Assembly: GCA_011799875.1 (NCBI GenBank)
Contig: CM022301.1
Span: forward strand, 215,508,526 to 215,572,525
Reading direction: 5' to 3'
Origin: Thinopyrum elongatum
Lineage: Eukaryota > Streptophyta > Magnoliopsida > Poales > Poaceae
Length of the DNA: 64,000 nucleotides
A model generated the notes under the pieces. That model searched no databases and was not told the origin of the DNA. It saw only the letters and a list, made by a program, of their open reading frames with translations. Position numbers and translations under genes: made by a program. This document shows, piece after piece, positions 1 through 10,303 of the stretch; position 1 is the stretch's first letter, and each line of letters starts with the position of its first letter.

Positions 1-45
1 GTGCGCGTAGAATTTTTTTTGCTTTCCATGCAACGATTCCCATCA
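1..45 (+). repeat. End of the 5' LTR of Angela-A
   Basis: These bases repeat the end of the 3' LTR (6988-7031) almost exactly, including the CCCATCA terminus. The rest of this LTR lies outside the window. Confidence 0.9.
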
Positions 46-46
46 G

Positions 47-60
47 TGGTATCAGAGCCA
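47..60 (+). other. Primer binding site of Angela-A
   Basis: TGGTATCAGAGCCA lies one base after the LTR end. It is complementary to the 3' end of initiator tRNA-Met, the usual primer of plant Copia elements. Confidence 0.9.
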
Positions 61-1232
61 GGTCTATGCGTAGATGATATGCACGAGTAGAACACAAAGG
101 GTTGTGGGCGGTGATAGTCATACTGCTTACCACCAATGTCTTATTTTGATTCGGTGGTATTGTGGGATGAAGCGGCCCGGACCAACCTTACATGTCCACG
201 TACATGAGACCGGTTCCACCGACAGACATGCAACTAGTTTTGCATAAAGGTGGCTGGCGGGTGTCTGTTTCTCCTACTTTAGTTGAATCGAATTTGACTG
301 TGGCCGGTCCTTGAAGAAGGTTAAAACAACAAACTTGACGAATCACCGTTGTGGTTTTGCCGTAGGTAAGAACGGTTCTTGCTAGAAGCCCGTAGCAGCC
401 ACATAAAACTTGCAACAACAAAGTAGAGGACGTCTAACTTGTTTTTGCAGGGTATGTTGTGATGTGATATGGTCAAGACATGATGTGATATACGTTGTTG
501 TATGAGATGATCATGTTTTGTAAGTTATCGGCAACTGGCAGAAGCCTTATGGTTGTCGCTTTATTGTATGAAGTGCAAACGCCATGTAATTGCTTTACTT
601 TATCACTATGCGTTAGTGATAGTTGTAGAAGCAATAGTTGGCGAGACGACCACGACGCAACAATGGAGATCAAGGTGTCGAGCCGGTGACAATGGAGATC
701 ATGACGATGCTTTGGAGATGGAGATCAAAAGCACAAGATGATGGCCATATCATGTCACATATTTTGATTGCATGTGATGTTTATCCTTTATGCATCTTAT
801 TTTTCTTAGAACGATGGTAGCATTATAAGATGATCCCTTCACTTAATTTCAAGATAAAAGTGTTCTCCCTGAGTATGCACCGTTGCTACAGTTCGTCGTG
901 TTGAGACACCACGTGATGATCGGGTGTGATAGACTCTACGTTCACATACAACGGGTGCAAGAAAGTTTTGCACATGCGGAATACTTGGATTAAACTTGAT
1001 GAGCCTAGCATGTATAGACATGGCCTCGGAACACTGGAGACCGAAAGGTCGAACATGAATCATATAGTAGATATGATCAACATAGAGATGTTCACCTTTG
1101 ATGACTACCCCATCTCACGTGATGATCGGACATTGGTTAGTTGATTTGGATCACGTATCACTTAGATGACTTGAGGGATGTCTATTTAAATGGGAGTTCT
1201 TAAGTAATTTGATTAATTGAACTTAATTTATC
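61..1232 (+). other. Untranslated leader of Angela-A
   Basis: About 1.2 kb without a credible gene. The same leader is present in Angela-C (53918-55154) and, reversed, in Angela-B (41808-43026). The small reading frames here are not kept between the copies, so I call none of them. Long leaders that hold the packaging signal are normal in BARE-1 relatives. Confidence 0.75.
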
Positions 1233-1277
1233 ATGAACATAGTCCTGATAGTATTTGCATATCTATGTTGTAGATCA

Positions 1278-2234
1278 ATGGCCCGTGTTACCGTTCCCCT
1301 GATTTTTAATGCGTTCCTAGAGAAAGCTAAGTTGAAAGATGATGGTAGCAACTACACAGACTGGGTCCGTAACTTGAGGATTATCCTCATTGCTGCACAG
1401 AAGAATTATGTCCTTGATGCACCGCTAGGTGACAAGCCCCCTCCCGCTAATGTAGACGATTTGAACGTCTGGCAGACGCGGTCTGATGACTACTCTATAG
1501 TTCAGTGTGCCATGCTTTACGGCTTAGAACCGGGACTTCAAAGACGTTTTGAACGTCATGGAGCATATGAGATGTTCCAAGAGTTGAAGTTAATATTTCA
1601 AGCAAATGCCCGGGTTGAGAGATATGAAGTCTCCAACAAGTTCTATAGCTGCAAGATGAAGGAGAACAGTTTTGTCAATGAACACATACTCAAAATGTCT
1701 GGGTATTATAATCACTTGACTCAGCTGGGAGTTGATCTTCCAGTTGATTGTGTCATTGACAGAGTTCTTCAATCACTGCCACCAAGCTATAAAGGCTTCG
1801 TGATGAACTATAATATGGAAGGGATGAACAAAACAATTCCCGAGCTCTTCGCAATGCTTAAGGCTGCGAAGGTAGAAATCAAGAAGGAGCATCAAGTGTT
1901 GATGGTTAACAAGACCACTAGTTTCAAGAAAAAGGGCAAGGGAAAGAAAGGGAACTTCAAGAAGAATGGCAAGCAAGTTGCCACTCCCGGGAAGAAACCC
2001 AAAGCTGGACCCAAGCCTGAAACTGAGTGCTTCTACTGCAAATGGGCTGGTCACTGGAAGCGGAATTGCCCCAAGTATTTGGCGGATAAGAAGGATGGCA
2101 AAGTGAACAAAGGTATATTTGATATACATGTTATTGATGTGTACCTTACTAATGCTCGTAGTAGCGCCTGGGTATTTGATACTGGTTTGGTTGCTCATAT
2201 TTGTAACTCGAAACAGGAGCTACGGATTAAATGA
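1278..2234 (+). pseudogene. gag: gag and start of protease, Angela-A
   Basis: Encodes the Copia capsid protein (UBN2/gag_2 type), then a CCHC zinc knuckle and the first part of the aspartic protease. I prefer the start at 1278 (MARVTVPL) to the ATG at 1233 because the sister copy starts there too (55155). The zinc knuckle CFYCKWAGHWKRNC is at 2028-2069 with all four ligands. The protease motif D-T-G is at 2178-2186, but the next residue is Leu where Ser is usual. The frame stops at TGA 2232, which replaces an Arg codon. The same frame continues downstream, so in a live element this would be one polyprotein. Confidence 0.88.
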
Positions 2235-3560
2235 AGATTGGCTAAGGACGAGGTGACGATGCGCGTCGGGAATGGTTCCAAGGTCGATGTGATCGCCGTC
2301 GGCACGCTACCTCTACATCTACCTTCGGGATTAGTTTTAGACCTGAATAATTGTTATTTGGTGCCAGCGTTGAGCTTGAACATTATATCTGGATCTTGTT
2401 TAGTGTGAGACAGTTATTCATTTAAATCAGAGAATAATGGTTGTTCTATTTATATGAGTAATATCTTTTATGGTCATGCACCCTTGAAGAGTGGTCTATT
2501 TTTGTTGAATCTCGATTGTAGTGATACACATATTCATAATATTGATGCCAAAAGATGCAAAGTTGATAATAATAGTGCAACATATTTGTGGCACTGCCGT
2601 TTAGGTCATATTGGTGTAAAGCGCATGAAGAAACTCCATGCAGATGGGCTTTTGGAACCACTTGATTATGAATCATTTGATACTTGCGAACCATGCCTCA
2701 TGGGCAAGATGACTAAAACTCCGTTCTCCGGAACAATGGAGCGAGCTAATGACTTATTTGAAATAATACATACTGATGTATGCGGTCCGATGAGTGTTGA
2801 GGCATGCGGCGGGTATCGTTATTTTCTGACCTTCATACATGATTTGAGTAGATATGGGTATATCTACTTAATGAAACACAAGACTAAAACATTTGAAAAG
2901 TTCAAAGAATTTCAGAGTGAAGTGGAGAATCATCGTAACAAGAAAATAAAGTTTCTGTGATCTGATCGCGGAGGCGAATATTTGAGTTACGAGTTTGGCC
3001 TTCATTTAAAACAATGTGGAATAGTTTCACAACTCACGCCACCTGGAACACCACAGCGTAATGGTGTGTCCGAATGTCATAACCGTACTTTATTAGATAT
3101 GGTGCGATCTATGATGTCTCTTACCGATTTACCACTATCGTTTTGGGGTTATGCATTAGAGACAGATGCATTCACGTTAAATAGGGCACCGTCTAAATCC
3201 GTTGAGACGACACCGTATGAACTATGGTTTGGCAAGAAACCTAAGCTGTCGTTTCTTAAAGTTTGGGGTTGCGACACTTATGGCAAAAGGCTTCAGCCTG
3301 ATAAGCTCGAACCCAAATCGGAGAAGTGCGTCTTCATAGGATACCCTAAGGAAACAATTTGGTACACCTTCTACCATAGATCCGAAGGCAAGATCTTTGT
3401 TGCCAAGAATGGAACCTTTCTAGAGAAGGAGTTTCTCTCGAAAGAAGTGAGTGGGAGGAAAGTAGAACTTGATGAGGTAATTGTACCTTCTCTCGAATTG
3501 GAAAGTAGTTCATCAGAGAAAACCGTTGCCGTGATGCCTACACCAACTAGAGGAAGCTAA
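2235..3560 (+). pseudogene. pol: Rest of protease, and integrase, Angela-A
   Basis: In frame with gag. The rest of the protease runs to about 2450, with an in-frame TGA at 2406. Next comes the GAG-pre-integrase zinc region (WHCRLGHIGVKRMKKLH, and C-x2-C in TCEPCLMGK), then the integrase core with HTDVCGPM, the second Asp in SDRGGEY, and the glutamate region after TPPGTPQRNGVSE. TGA at 2958 cuts the core just before SDRGGEY. The frame is lost near 3545, in the acidic linker before reverse transcriptase. Integrase joins the cDNA to the host chromosome. All three stops sit where CGA is expected. Confidence 0.88.
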
Positions 3561-4662
3561 TGATGATGATCATGAAACTTCGAATCAAGTTACTACAGAA
3601 CCTCGTAGGTCAACCAGAACACGATCCGCACTAGAGTGGTACGAGAATCCTGTACTGGAAGTCATGTTACTAGACCAAGGTGAACCTACGAACTATGAAG
3701 AAGCTACGATGAGCCCAGATTCCGACAGATGGCTTGAGGCCATGAAATCTGAGATAGGATCCATGTATGAGAACAAAGTGTGGACTTTGGTGGATTTGCC
3801 CGATGATCGGCAAGCCATAGAAAATAAATGGATCTTCAAGAAGAAGACTAACGCTGATGGTAATGTTACTGTCTATAAAGCTCGAGTTGTCGCAAAAGGT
3901 TTTCGACAAGTTCAAGGGGTTGACTACGATGAGACTTTCTCACCCGTAGCGATGCTTAAGTCCGACCGAATCATGCTAGCAATTGCTGCATTTTATGATC
4001 ATGAAATCTGGCAAATGGACGTTAAAACTGCATTCCATAATGGATTTCTTAAGGAAGAATTGTATATGATGCAACCAGAAGGTTTTGTCAATCCTAAAGG
4101 TGCTAACAAAGTGTGCAAGCTCCAGCGATCCATCTATGGACTGGTGCAAGCATCTCGGAGTTGGAATATACGCTTTGATGAAGTGATCAAAGCATATGGA
4201 TTTATACAGACTTTCGGTGAATCCTGTATTTACAAGAAAGTGAGTGGGAGCTCTGTAGCATTTCTGATATTATATGTGGATGACCTATTGTTGATTGGAA
4301 ATGATATAGAATTTCTGGATAGCATAAAAGGATACTTGAATAAGAATTTTTCAATGAAAGACCTCGGTGAAGCTGCTTATATATTGGGCATCAAGATCTA
4401 TAGGGATAGATCGAGACGCTTAATAGGACTTTCACAAAGCACATACCTTGATAAAGTTTTGAAGAAGTTCAAAATGGATCATTCAAAGAAAGGGTTCTTG
4501 CCTGTGTTGCAAGGTGTGAAGTTGAGTAAGACTCAATGCCCGACCACTGCAGAAGATAGAGAGAAAATGAAAGTCATTCCCTATGCTTCAGCCATAGGTT
4601 CTATCATGTATGCTATGCTGTGTATGCCTTGCCATAAGTCTGGCAGGGAGGTACCAAAGTAA
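3561..4662 (+). pseudogene. pol: Reverse transcriptase domain, Angela-A
   Basis: Copia RT (RVT_2 family). Open from 3664 to 4662; the linker before it holds the frameshift. Recognisable blocks are NKWIFKKKTNADG, VAKGFRQVQGVDYDETF, QMDVKTAFHNG and the catalytic YVDD at 4273-4284 (residue 204 of the open part). A deletion of about 14 bp near 4623, seen against Angela-C at 58496-58510, shifts the frame and ends the open part early. RT would copy the element RNA into cDNA in the virus-like particle. Confidence 0.9.
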
Positions 4663-5253
4663 TCCAGGAGTGGATCACTGGACAGTGGTCAAGAACATCC
4701 GAAGTACTTGAAAAGGACCAAGGATATGTTTCTTGTTTATGGAGGTGATAAAGAGCTCATCGTAAATGGTTACGTCGATGCTAGCTTTGACACTGATCCG
4801 GATGACTCCAAGTCACAAACCGGATACGTATTTATATTGAATGGTGGAGCTGTCAGTTGGTGCAGTTCCAAGCAGAGCGTCGTGGCGGGATCTACGTGTG
4901 AAGCGGAGTACATAGCTACTTCAAAAGTAGCAAATGAAGGAGTCTGGATGAAGGAGTTCATATCCGATCTAGGTGTAATACCTAGTGCATCGGATCCAGT
5001 GAAAATCTTTTGTGACAACACTGGAGCAATTGCCTTGGCGAAGGAATCCAGGTTTCACAAGAGAACCAAACACATCAAGAGACGCTTCAACTCCATTCGT
5101 GAACAAGTCAAGGATGGAGACATAGAAATTTGCAAGATACATATGGATCTGAATGTAGCAGACCCGTTGACTAAGCCTCTTCCACGAGCAAAACATGATC
5201 ACACCAAGACTCCATGGGTGTTAGAATCATTACAATGTAATCTAGATTATTGA
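4663..5253 (+). pseudogene. pol: RNase H domain, Angela-A
   Basis: Open from 4708 to 5253 in a new frame after the RT break. It carries the Copia RNase H signature: VDASFDTDPDD, SWCSSKQSVVAGSTCEAEYIA, the FCDN motif and HKRTKHI. This domain removes RNA from the RNA:DNA hybrid. The natural polyprotein end is close to the polypurine tract that follows. The C-terminal residues differ from Angela-C because of small indels. Confidence 0.88.
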
Positions 5254-5260
5254 CTCTAGT

Positions 5261-5273
5261 GCAAGTGGGAGAC
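5261..5273 (+). other. Polypurine tract of Angela-A
   Basis: GCAAGTGGGAGAC directly before the 3' LTR. The same tract is found in Angela-C (59148-59160) and, on the minus strand, in Angela-B. It primes plus-strand DNA synthesis. Confidence 0.85.
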
Positions 5274-7031
5274 TGAATGAAATATGCCCTAGAGGCAATA
5301 ATAAAGTTGTTATTTTATATTTCCTTATTCATGATAAAGGTTTATTATTCATGCTAGAATTGCATTGATCGGAAACCATAATACATGTGTGAATACATAG
5401 ACAAAACACCGTGTCCCTAGTAAGCCTCTACTAGACTAGCTCGTTGACCAAAGATGGTTAAGGTTTCCTGACCATGGACATTGAGTTGTCATTTGATAAT
5501 GGGATCACATCATTAGGAGAATGATGTGATGGACAAGACCCATCCGTTAGCTTAGCATAATGATCGTTCAGTTTTATTGCTATTGCTTTCTTCATGTCAA
5601 ATACATATTCCTTCGACTATGAGATTATGCAACGCCCGGATACCGGATGAGTGCCTTGTGTGATATCAAACGTCACAACGTAACTGGGTGATTATAAAGA
5701 TGCTCTACAGGTATCTCCGAAGGTATTTGTTGAGTTGGCATAGATCGAGATTAGTATTTGTCACTCCGAGTTTCGGAGAGGTATCTCTGGGCCCTCTCGG
5801 TAATACACATCATAAGCTTGCAAGCAAATGACTAAGGAGTTGGTCACGAGGTGATGTATTACGGAACAAGTAAAGAGACTTGCCGGTAATGAGATTGAAC
5901 GAGGTATGAAGATACCGACGATCGAATCTCGGGCAAGTAACATACCGATGGACAAAGGGAATTACGTATGTTGTCATAACGGTTCGACTGATAAAGGTCT
6001 TCGTAGAATATATAGGAGCCAATATGAGAATCCAGGTTCCTCTATTGATTATTGACCGGAGAGGTGTCTCGGTCATGTCTACATAGTTCTCAAACCCGTA
6101 GGGTCCGCACGCTTAACGTTCGTTGACGATATAGTATTATATGAGTTATGTGATTTGGTGACCGAATGTTGTTCGGAGTCCCGGATGAGATCACGGACAT
6201 GACGAGGAGTCTTGAAATGGTCAAGAGGTAAAGATTGATATATAGGACGATGGTATTCGGACACCGGAAGTGTTTCGGGGGTCACCGGGTACTTATCGGG
6301 TCACCGGAAGGGGTTCCGGGCAACCCCGGCAAAAGATATGGGCCTTATGGGCCAAGAGGGGAAACACACCGGCCACAAGGGGCTGGTGCACCCCCCATAT
6401 GGGCCGGCAAAGATGGATAAGGAAAGGGGAAGGAGGAAAGGAAAGAAAGGGAATAGGATTCCTCCTTCCTTCCACCTCCCCCCCTTTCCTTCCCCCTCCG
6501 GCAAATATGGCAGGGGGGCACGGCCAAGGGGAGACCCCAAGTAGGATTCGGCCTACTTGGGCGCCTCCTGGCAGCCTCCTCTCTCCCTCCCACCTATATA
6601 TATGTGGGGGGCGCCCTAGCACACACCAGATCAATTGTTAGCCGTGTGCGGCGCCCCCCTCCACCGTTTACACCCCCGGTCATATCTTCGTAGTGCTTAG
6701 GCGAAGCCCTGCGAAGATCACTTCACCATCACCGTCACCACACCGTCGTGCTGACGGAACTCATCTACTACCTTGACATCTTGCTGGATCAAGAGGGCGA
6801 GGGACGTCACCGAGCTGAACGTGTGCAGAACGCGGAGGTGCCGTACGTTTGGTACTTGATCGGTTGACGTGAGAAGAAGTTCGACTACATCAACCGCGTT
6901 GTGAAACCCTTCCGCTTACGGTCTACGAAGGTACGTAGACACACTCTCCCCCTCATTGCGATGCATATCCTTGGATAGATCATTGCATGTGCGTAGAATT
7001 TTTTTTGTTTTCCATGCAACGATTCCCATCA
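5274..7031 (+). repeat. 3' LTR of Angela-A (1758 bp)
   Basis: Starts TGAATGAAATATGCCC (the usual start is TGTTGGAAATATGCCC) and ends CCCATCA. Its length is close to the LTR of Angela-C (1746 bp). A TATA-like box lies at 6595. Part of the LTR (6300-6600) is rich in G and C runs; the overlapping Pro/Gly/Arg-rich frames there are composition effects. Confidence 0.92.
6595..6603 (+). promoter_or_regulatory. Probable TATA box in the Angela-A LTR
   Basis: TATATATAT followed by a GC-rich stretch. It occupies the same place as the TATA-like boxes in the other Angela LTRs (46583, 60456, and on minus 26740 and 43479). Confidence 0.6.
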
Positions 7032-7846
7032 GGAGGGGGTAAAAGGGATGAACACCAAGAACACAAAGGGGAATTCACTCCATCAAAACCCAATCACACA
7101 TCCACTAGAATAGCAAACACATAGATCCACAAGATTACAAGCACAATCAAAGGAAACAAGCACTAGGTAAAGTTCTTCCCACTCCTAAGGAGGTGAGGTC
7201 TTGATGATAGTCTTCTCCAAGAGGAGGTCTTGAAATCCACGAGTGGATCCTCTCCTAAGAGGTCTAGATCTCCAATGGAGGGGTAGAAGGAGCAAAGCTC
7301 TCAAATATCTCACATATACTTTGCTAAGTCTAAACATAACCCTAGGTACAGAATATATAGGCTTGGGGCGAAGTGGATGAAGTGGAGGCCCAAAACCCGA
7401 ACTCAGCCGGCCATCCTGTAGGGCCCGTGCGCACGGGGTAAGTTGGGCCCGTGCGCACGGTACACACCCGTGCGCACGGTACACACCCGTGCGCATGGGG
7501 TGCTATAGCCGTAGCTCCCTGTGTAGCCTGTGGGCACGGGGTCACCTGGGACTTCCTATCCTGCTCCTTTGGGACTTCTTCTCCTTCCTCAAAGCCTTGG
7601 GGTGCTTCTCCTACTCCTTGGTGATGCTCCTTAGCTGCTTGGGAGTGTTCCTCTTCGTACCTAATGACACATGGTGCATTTTGGTGAGGTAGCAACCAAG
7701 TTCCATTCGTGTCCATATGTGTGTCAAGTAGGAAGGAGTTCACCTCGGTTTCCATTGTGCGTGCTCGAGCTCTTGTCATAGGCCCATGTGGTGCTTGATG
7801 TGTTGGTGTAGAGTCCATGGGGGTGATGGAAGGATGCTCCGCATCA
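7032..7846 (-). repeat. 3' LTR of G1, outer end cut by Angela-A
   Basis: Matches 18629-19448 closely. On the minus strand it starts TGATGCGGAGCATCC right after the polypurine tract. It holds a TATA-like stretch (minus strand, around 7352-7362) and an array of CCCGTGCGCACGGG palindromes. The integrase reading frame continues into it. Confidence 0.9.
7421..7500. repeat. Palindrome array in the 3' LTR of G1
   Basis: Four copies of the self-complementary 14-mer CCCGTGCGCACGGG or near variants, at 7424, 7448, 7467 and 7486, in units of about 19-24 bp. The other LTR has a different number and arrangement (19021-19143). Confidence 0.85.
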
Positions 7847-8056
7847 TCTCCCCCCTTGGGAAAGATCCGTCCGCGGATCGTGATCTTCATCACCATGGTA
7901 CTTGGCCAAGTCCTTGACATTGAAGATGTCACTTACGTTGTACTTGTCGCATGGGATGTCGATCTTGTAGGCATTGTCATTGTAGCGTGCTAGCACCTTG
8001 AAGGGTCCATCGGCTCGTGGTAGTAGCCATACGAGATCTCCCGGTTGGAACATCAT
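7600..8056 (-). pseudogene. pol: Integrase C-terminus of G1, running into the LTR
   Basis: [21 protein letters not shown] followed by NDNAYKIDIP matches the end of gypsy integrase. Compared with the family as I recall it, a short piece between VWL and LPRADGPF is missing. The text SQGG spans the polypurine tract. After a frame change the reading continues inside the LTR with GPMTRARARTMETEVNSFLL, a typical C-terminal motif of these polyproteins. The true stop inside the LTR is unclear; I set 7600 as a rough limit. It is separated from the integrase core by a frameshift near 8130. Confidence 0.65.
7847..7860 (-). other. Polypurine tract of G1
   Basis: On the minus strand CCCAAGGGGGGAGA, directly before the LTR start TGATGCGG. 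Confidence 0.85.
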
Positions 8057-10303
8057 TGGTGTCTTGTTGATGTTGAGCTTGGTGGCGATGCGATGTACTT
8101 GACGCTCGATTGTGGCCCTTGTATCTTCTTGAGAAAGCTTGCCCTTGCACTCTCATCCATGTTTGCGCGTTCTTGGAGCGGAAGAGGTAGAATGTACAAT
8201 GGGGACAATGGGTTGAAGCCGTAGACAACCTCGAAGGGGGACTTGCCGGTAGTAGAGTGTCGAGCTCGATTGTAGGCGTACTCGGTGATGGGTAAGAACT
8301 CCTCCCACTCCTTGATGTTCTTCTTTATCAACACGCGTAGGAGAGTAGATAGTGTCTGGTTGGTGACTTCCGTTTGGCCATCGGTTTGGGGATGATAGGC
8401 CGTTGAGAATAGTAGCTTGATGCCGAGCTTGGCGCATATTGTCCTCCAAAAGTAGCTTAGGAACTTGACGTCGCGGTCCAACATGATGGTCCTTGGCACT
8501 CCATGCAACCTCAAGATTTCCCTACAAAAGAGATATGCAACATGTGAAGCATCGTCTATCTTATTGCATGAGATGAAATGTGCGATTTTTGAGAATCGGT
8601 CCACAACAACAAATACGGAATCCTTTCCATTTTGAGTCCTAGGCAAACCAAGCACGAAATCCATACTAATATCTTCCCATGGGTGATATGGAATTGGAAG
8701 TGGCATATGTAAACCATGAGATTGGGCTTTGGACTTAGCTTTGCGGCATGTAGAGCAACGGTTGGTGAAGCATGCCACGTCGCGGAACATCTTTGGCCAA
8801 AAGTACTTGAAGGAGAGTGTGGCAAAGGTCTTGTCGCGCCCAAAATGTCCCATAAGTCCTCCGCCGTGAGCCTCTTGCAAAAGTAACAAACGAAGCGAAG
8901 ACTCGGGTATACAAAGTTTGTTAGCGCGCATAAGGTAACCATTCTTGAGATAATAGTTCTCCCAACAAGTGTTAGCAAGACATTTTGCATAAGGAATCAC
9001 AAACGTAGGATCATGCGCATAAAGATCTTTAACATGCTCAAAGCCAATAACATTCAACTCAAGTTGAGTAACTAACATGCATATGCGGGAAAGAGCATCC
9101 GCCACAACATTTTCTTTACCCTTAATGTACTTGATCACATAAGGAAAAGATTCAATAAATTTACTCCATTTAGCATGCCATTTATTCAACTTGGTTTGAC
9201 CTTTAAGGTACTTTAGTGTCTCATTATCGGTATGTATGACAAATTCATGTGGGCGAAGATAATGCTCCCAAACATGCAATACTCGCACTAAGTCATACAA
9301 TTCTTTGTCATAGATGGGATAATTGAGTTGAGCACTGAAAAGTTTTTCACTAAAGTATGCAATGGGTCGCTTCTCTTGCATCAAAACTCCACCAATTCCA
9401 TTACCATTAGCATCACAATGAACTTCAAAAGTTTTGTTGAAATTAGGCAATGCAAGAATAGGGGCATGTGTAAGCAAAGATTTTAGCTCATCAAATGCGG
9501 TAGATTGAGATGGTCCCCAAACAAAGGGTACATTCTTCTTACTCAAAGCATGCAAAGGTGCGGCAATAGTGCTAAAATCTTTCACAAAGCGACGATAAAA
9601 ACTCGCTAGACCAAGGAAACTAAGCACTTGTTGCAAATTAGTGGATTGTGGCCAAGTTTTAATTGCTTCAATTTTAGACTCATCAACATGAACACCCGTT
9701 GAAGACGCAACAAAGCCCAAGAAAACAATCTTGTCAACACCAAAAGTGCATTTTTCCATATTGGCATAAAGTTGCTCTTTTCGAAGAGTTTGTAAAACGG
9801 CCCTAAGATGATTTACATGCTCTTTGAGGGATTTGCTAAACACAAGAATATCGTCAAAGTAGACCACAACAAACACTCCAATGTAAGGACGAAGCACATA
9901 ATGCATAACACGCATGGAAGTACTGGGTGCTTCCGATAAACCCATAGGCATCACCAACCACTCGTACAAACCAAAATTTGTTTTGAAAGCGGTTTTCCAT
10001 TCGTCACCTTCTTGTACGCGGATTTGATAGTAGCCACTTTTAAGATCAATTTTTGAGAAAATGGTGGCGCCGCTAAGCTCATCTAGCATATCATCAAGGC
10101 GTGGGATGGGATGCCTATAGCGAACGGTGGTGGAATTAATAGGTCTACAATTGGAACACATGCAAAAACTATCATCTCTTTTTGGCACAAGAATGACCGG
10201 CACGGCACAAGGACTCAAACTTTCGCGCACATGTCCATGGTCTATGAGATGTTGGACTTGCCTTTTTATTTCTTTGGTTTCTTCGGGGTTGACGTGGTAT
10301 GGA
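8053..10303 (-). pseudogene. pol: RT, RNase H and integrase of G1
   Basis: One long frame, open from the L1 insertion at 10303 down to 8053. Order: RT ([33 protein letters not shown], catalytic YFDD at 9850-9861), RNase H ([41 protein letters not shown]), then integrase with an H/C zinc region ending CSTCRKAK and core residues in [15 protein letters not shown] and [10 protein letters not shown]. Odd points: DRDVKF has Asp-Val where Asp-Arg-x-x-x-F members usually have His or Thr; RT positions such as SEAPSTSMR differ from the usual TNAPSTFMR; the frame shifts near 8130. It was joined to the protease at 14158 before L1 inserted. Confidence 0.88.

Larger units (their letters stand above)
1..7031 (+). 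mobile_element. Angela-A: Angela/WIS/BARE-1-type Copia retrotransposon, 5' end outside window
   Basis: Order seen: end of 5' LTR, tRNA-Met-type primer site, long leader, gag, protease, integrase, reverse transcriptase, RNase H, polypurine tract, 3' LTR. The gag-PR-IN-RT-RH order defines Ty1/Copia. The LTR start and protein sequence match the Angela/WIS/BARE-1 group of Triticeae. One reading frame runs from 1233 to 3560, interrupted only by TGA at 2232, 2406 and 2958; frameshifts follow near 3545 and 4623, so the copy is dead. It is inserted in the 3' LTR of the gypsy element G1: position 7032 aligns with 18629 of the other G1 LTR. The 5-bp duplication on the right should be ggagg; its partner lies left of the window. 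Confidence 0.93.

Noticed and set aside
188..421. Minus-strand 77-residue frame in the Angela-A leader
   Set aside because: Not preserved in the leaders of Angela-B and Angela-C.
7421..7500. CRISPR-like array
   Set aside because: Units are palindromes of 14 bp in an LTR with spacers of only a few bases that are themselves repeated; plant nuclear DNA.
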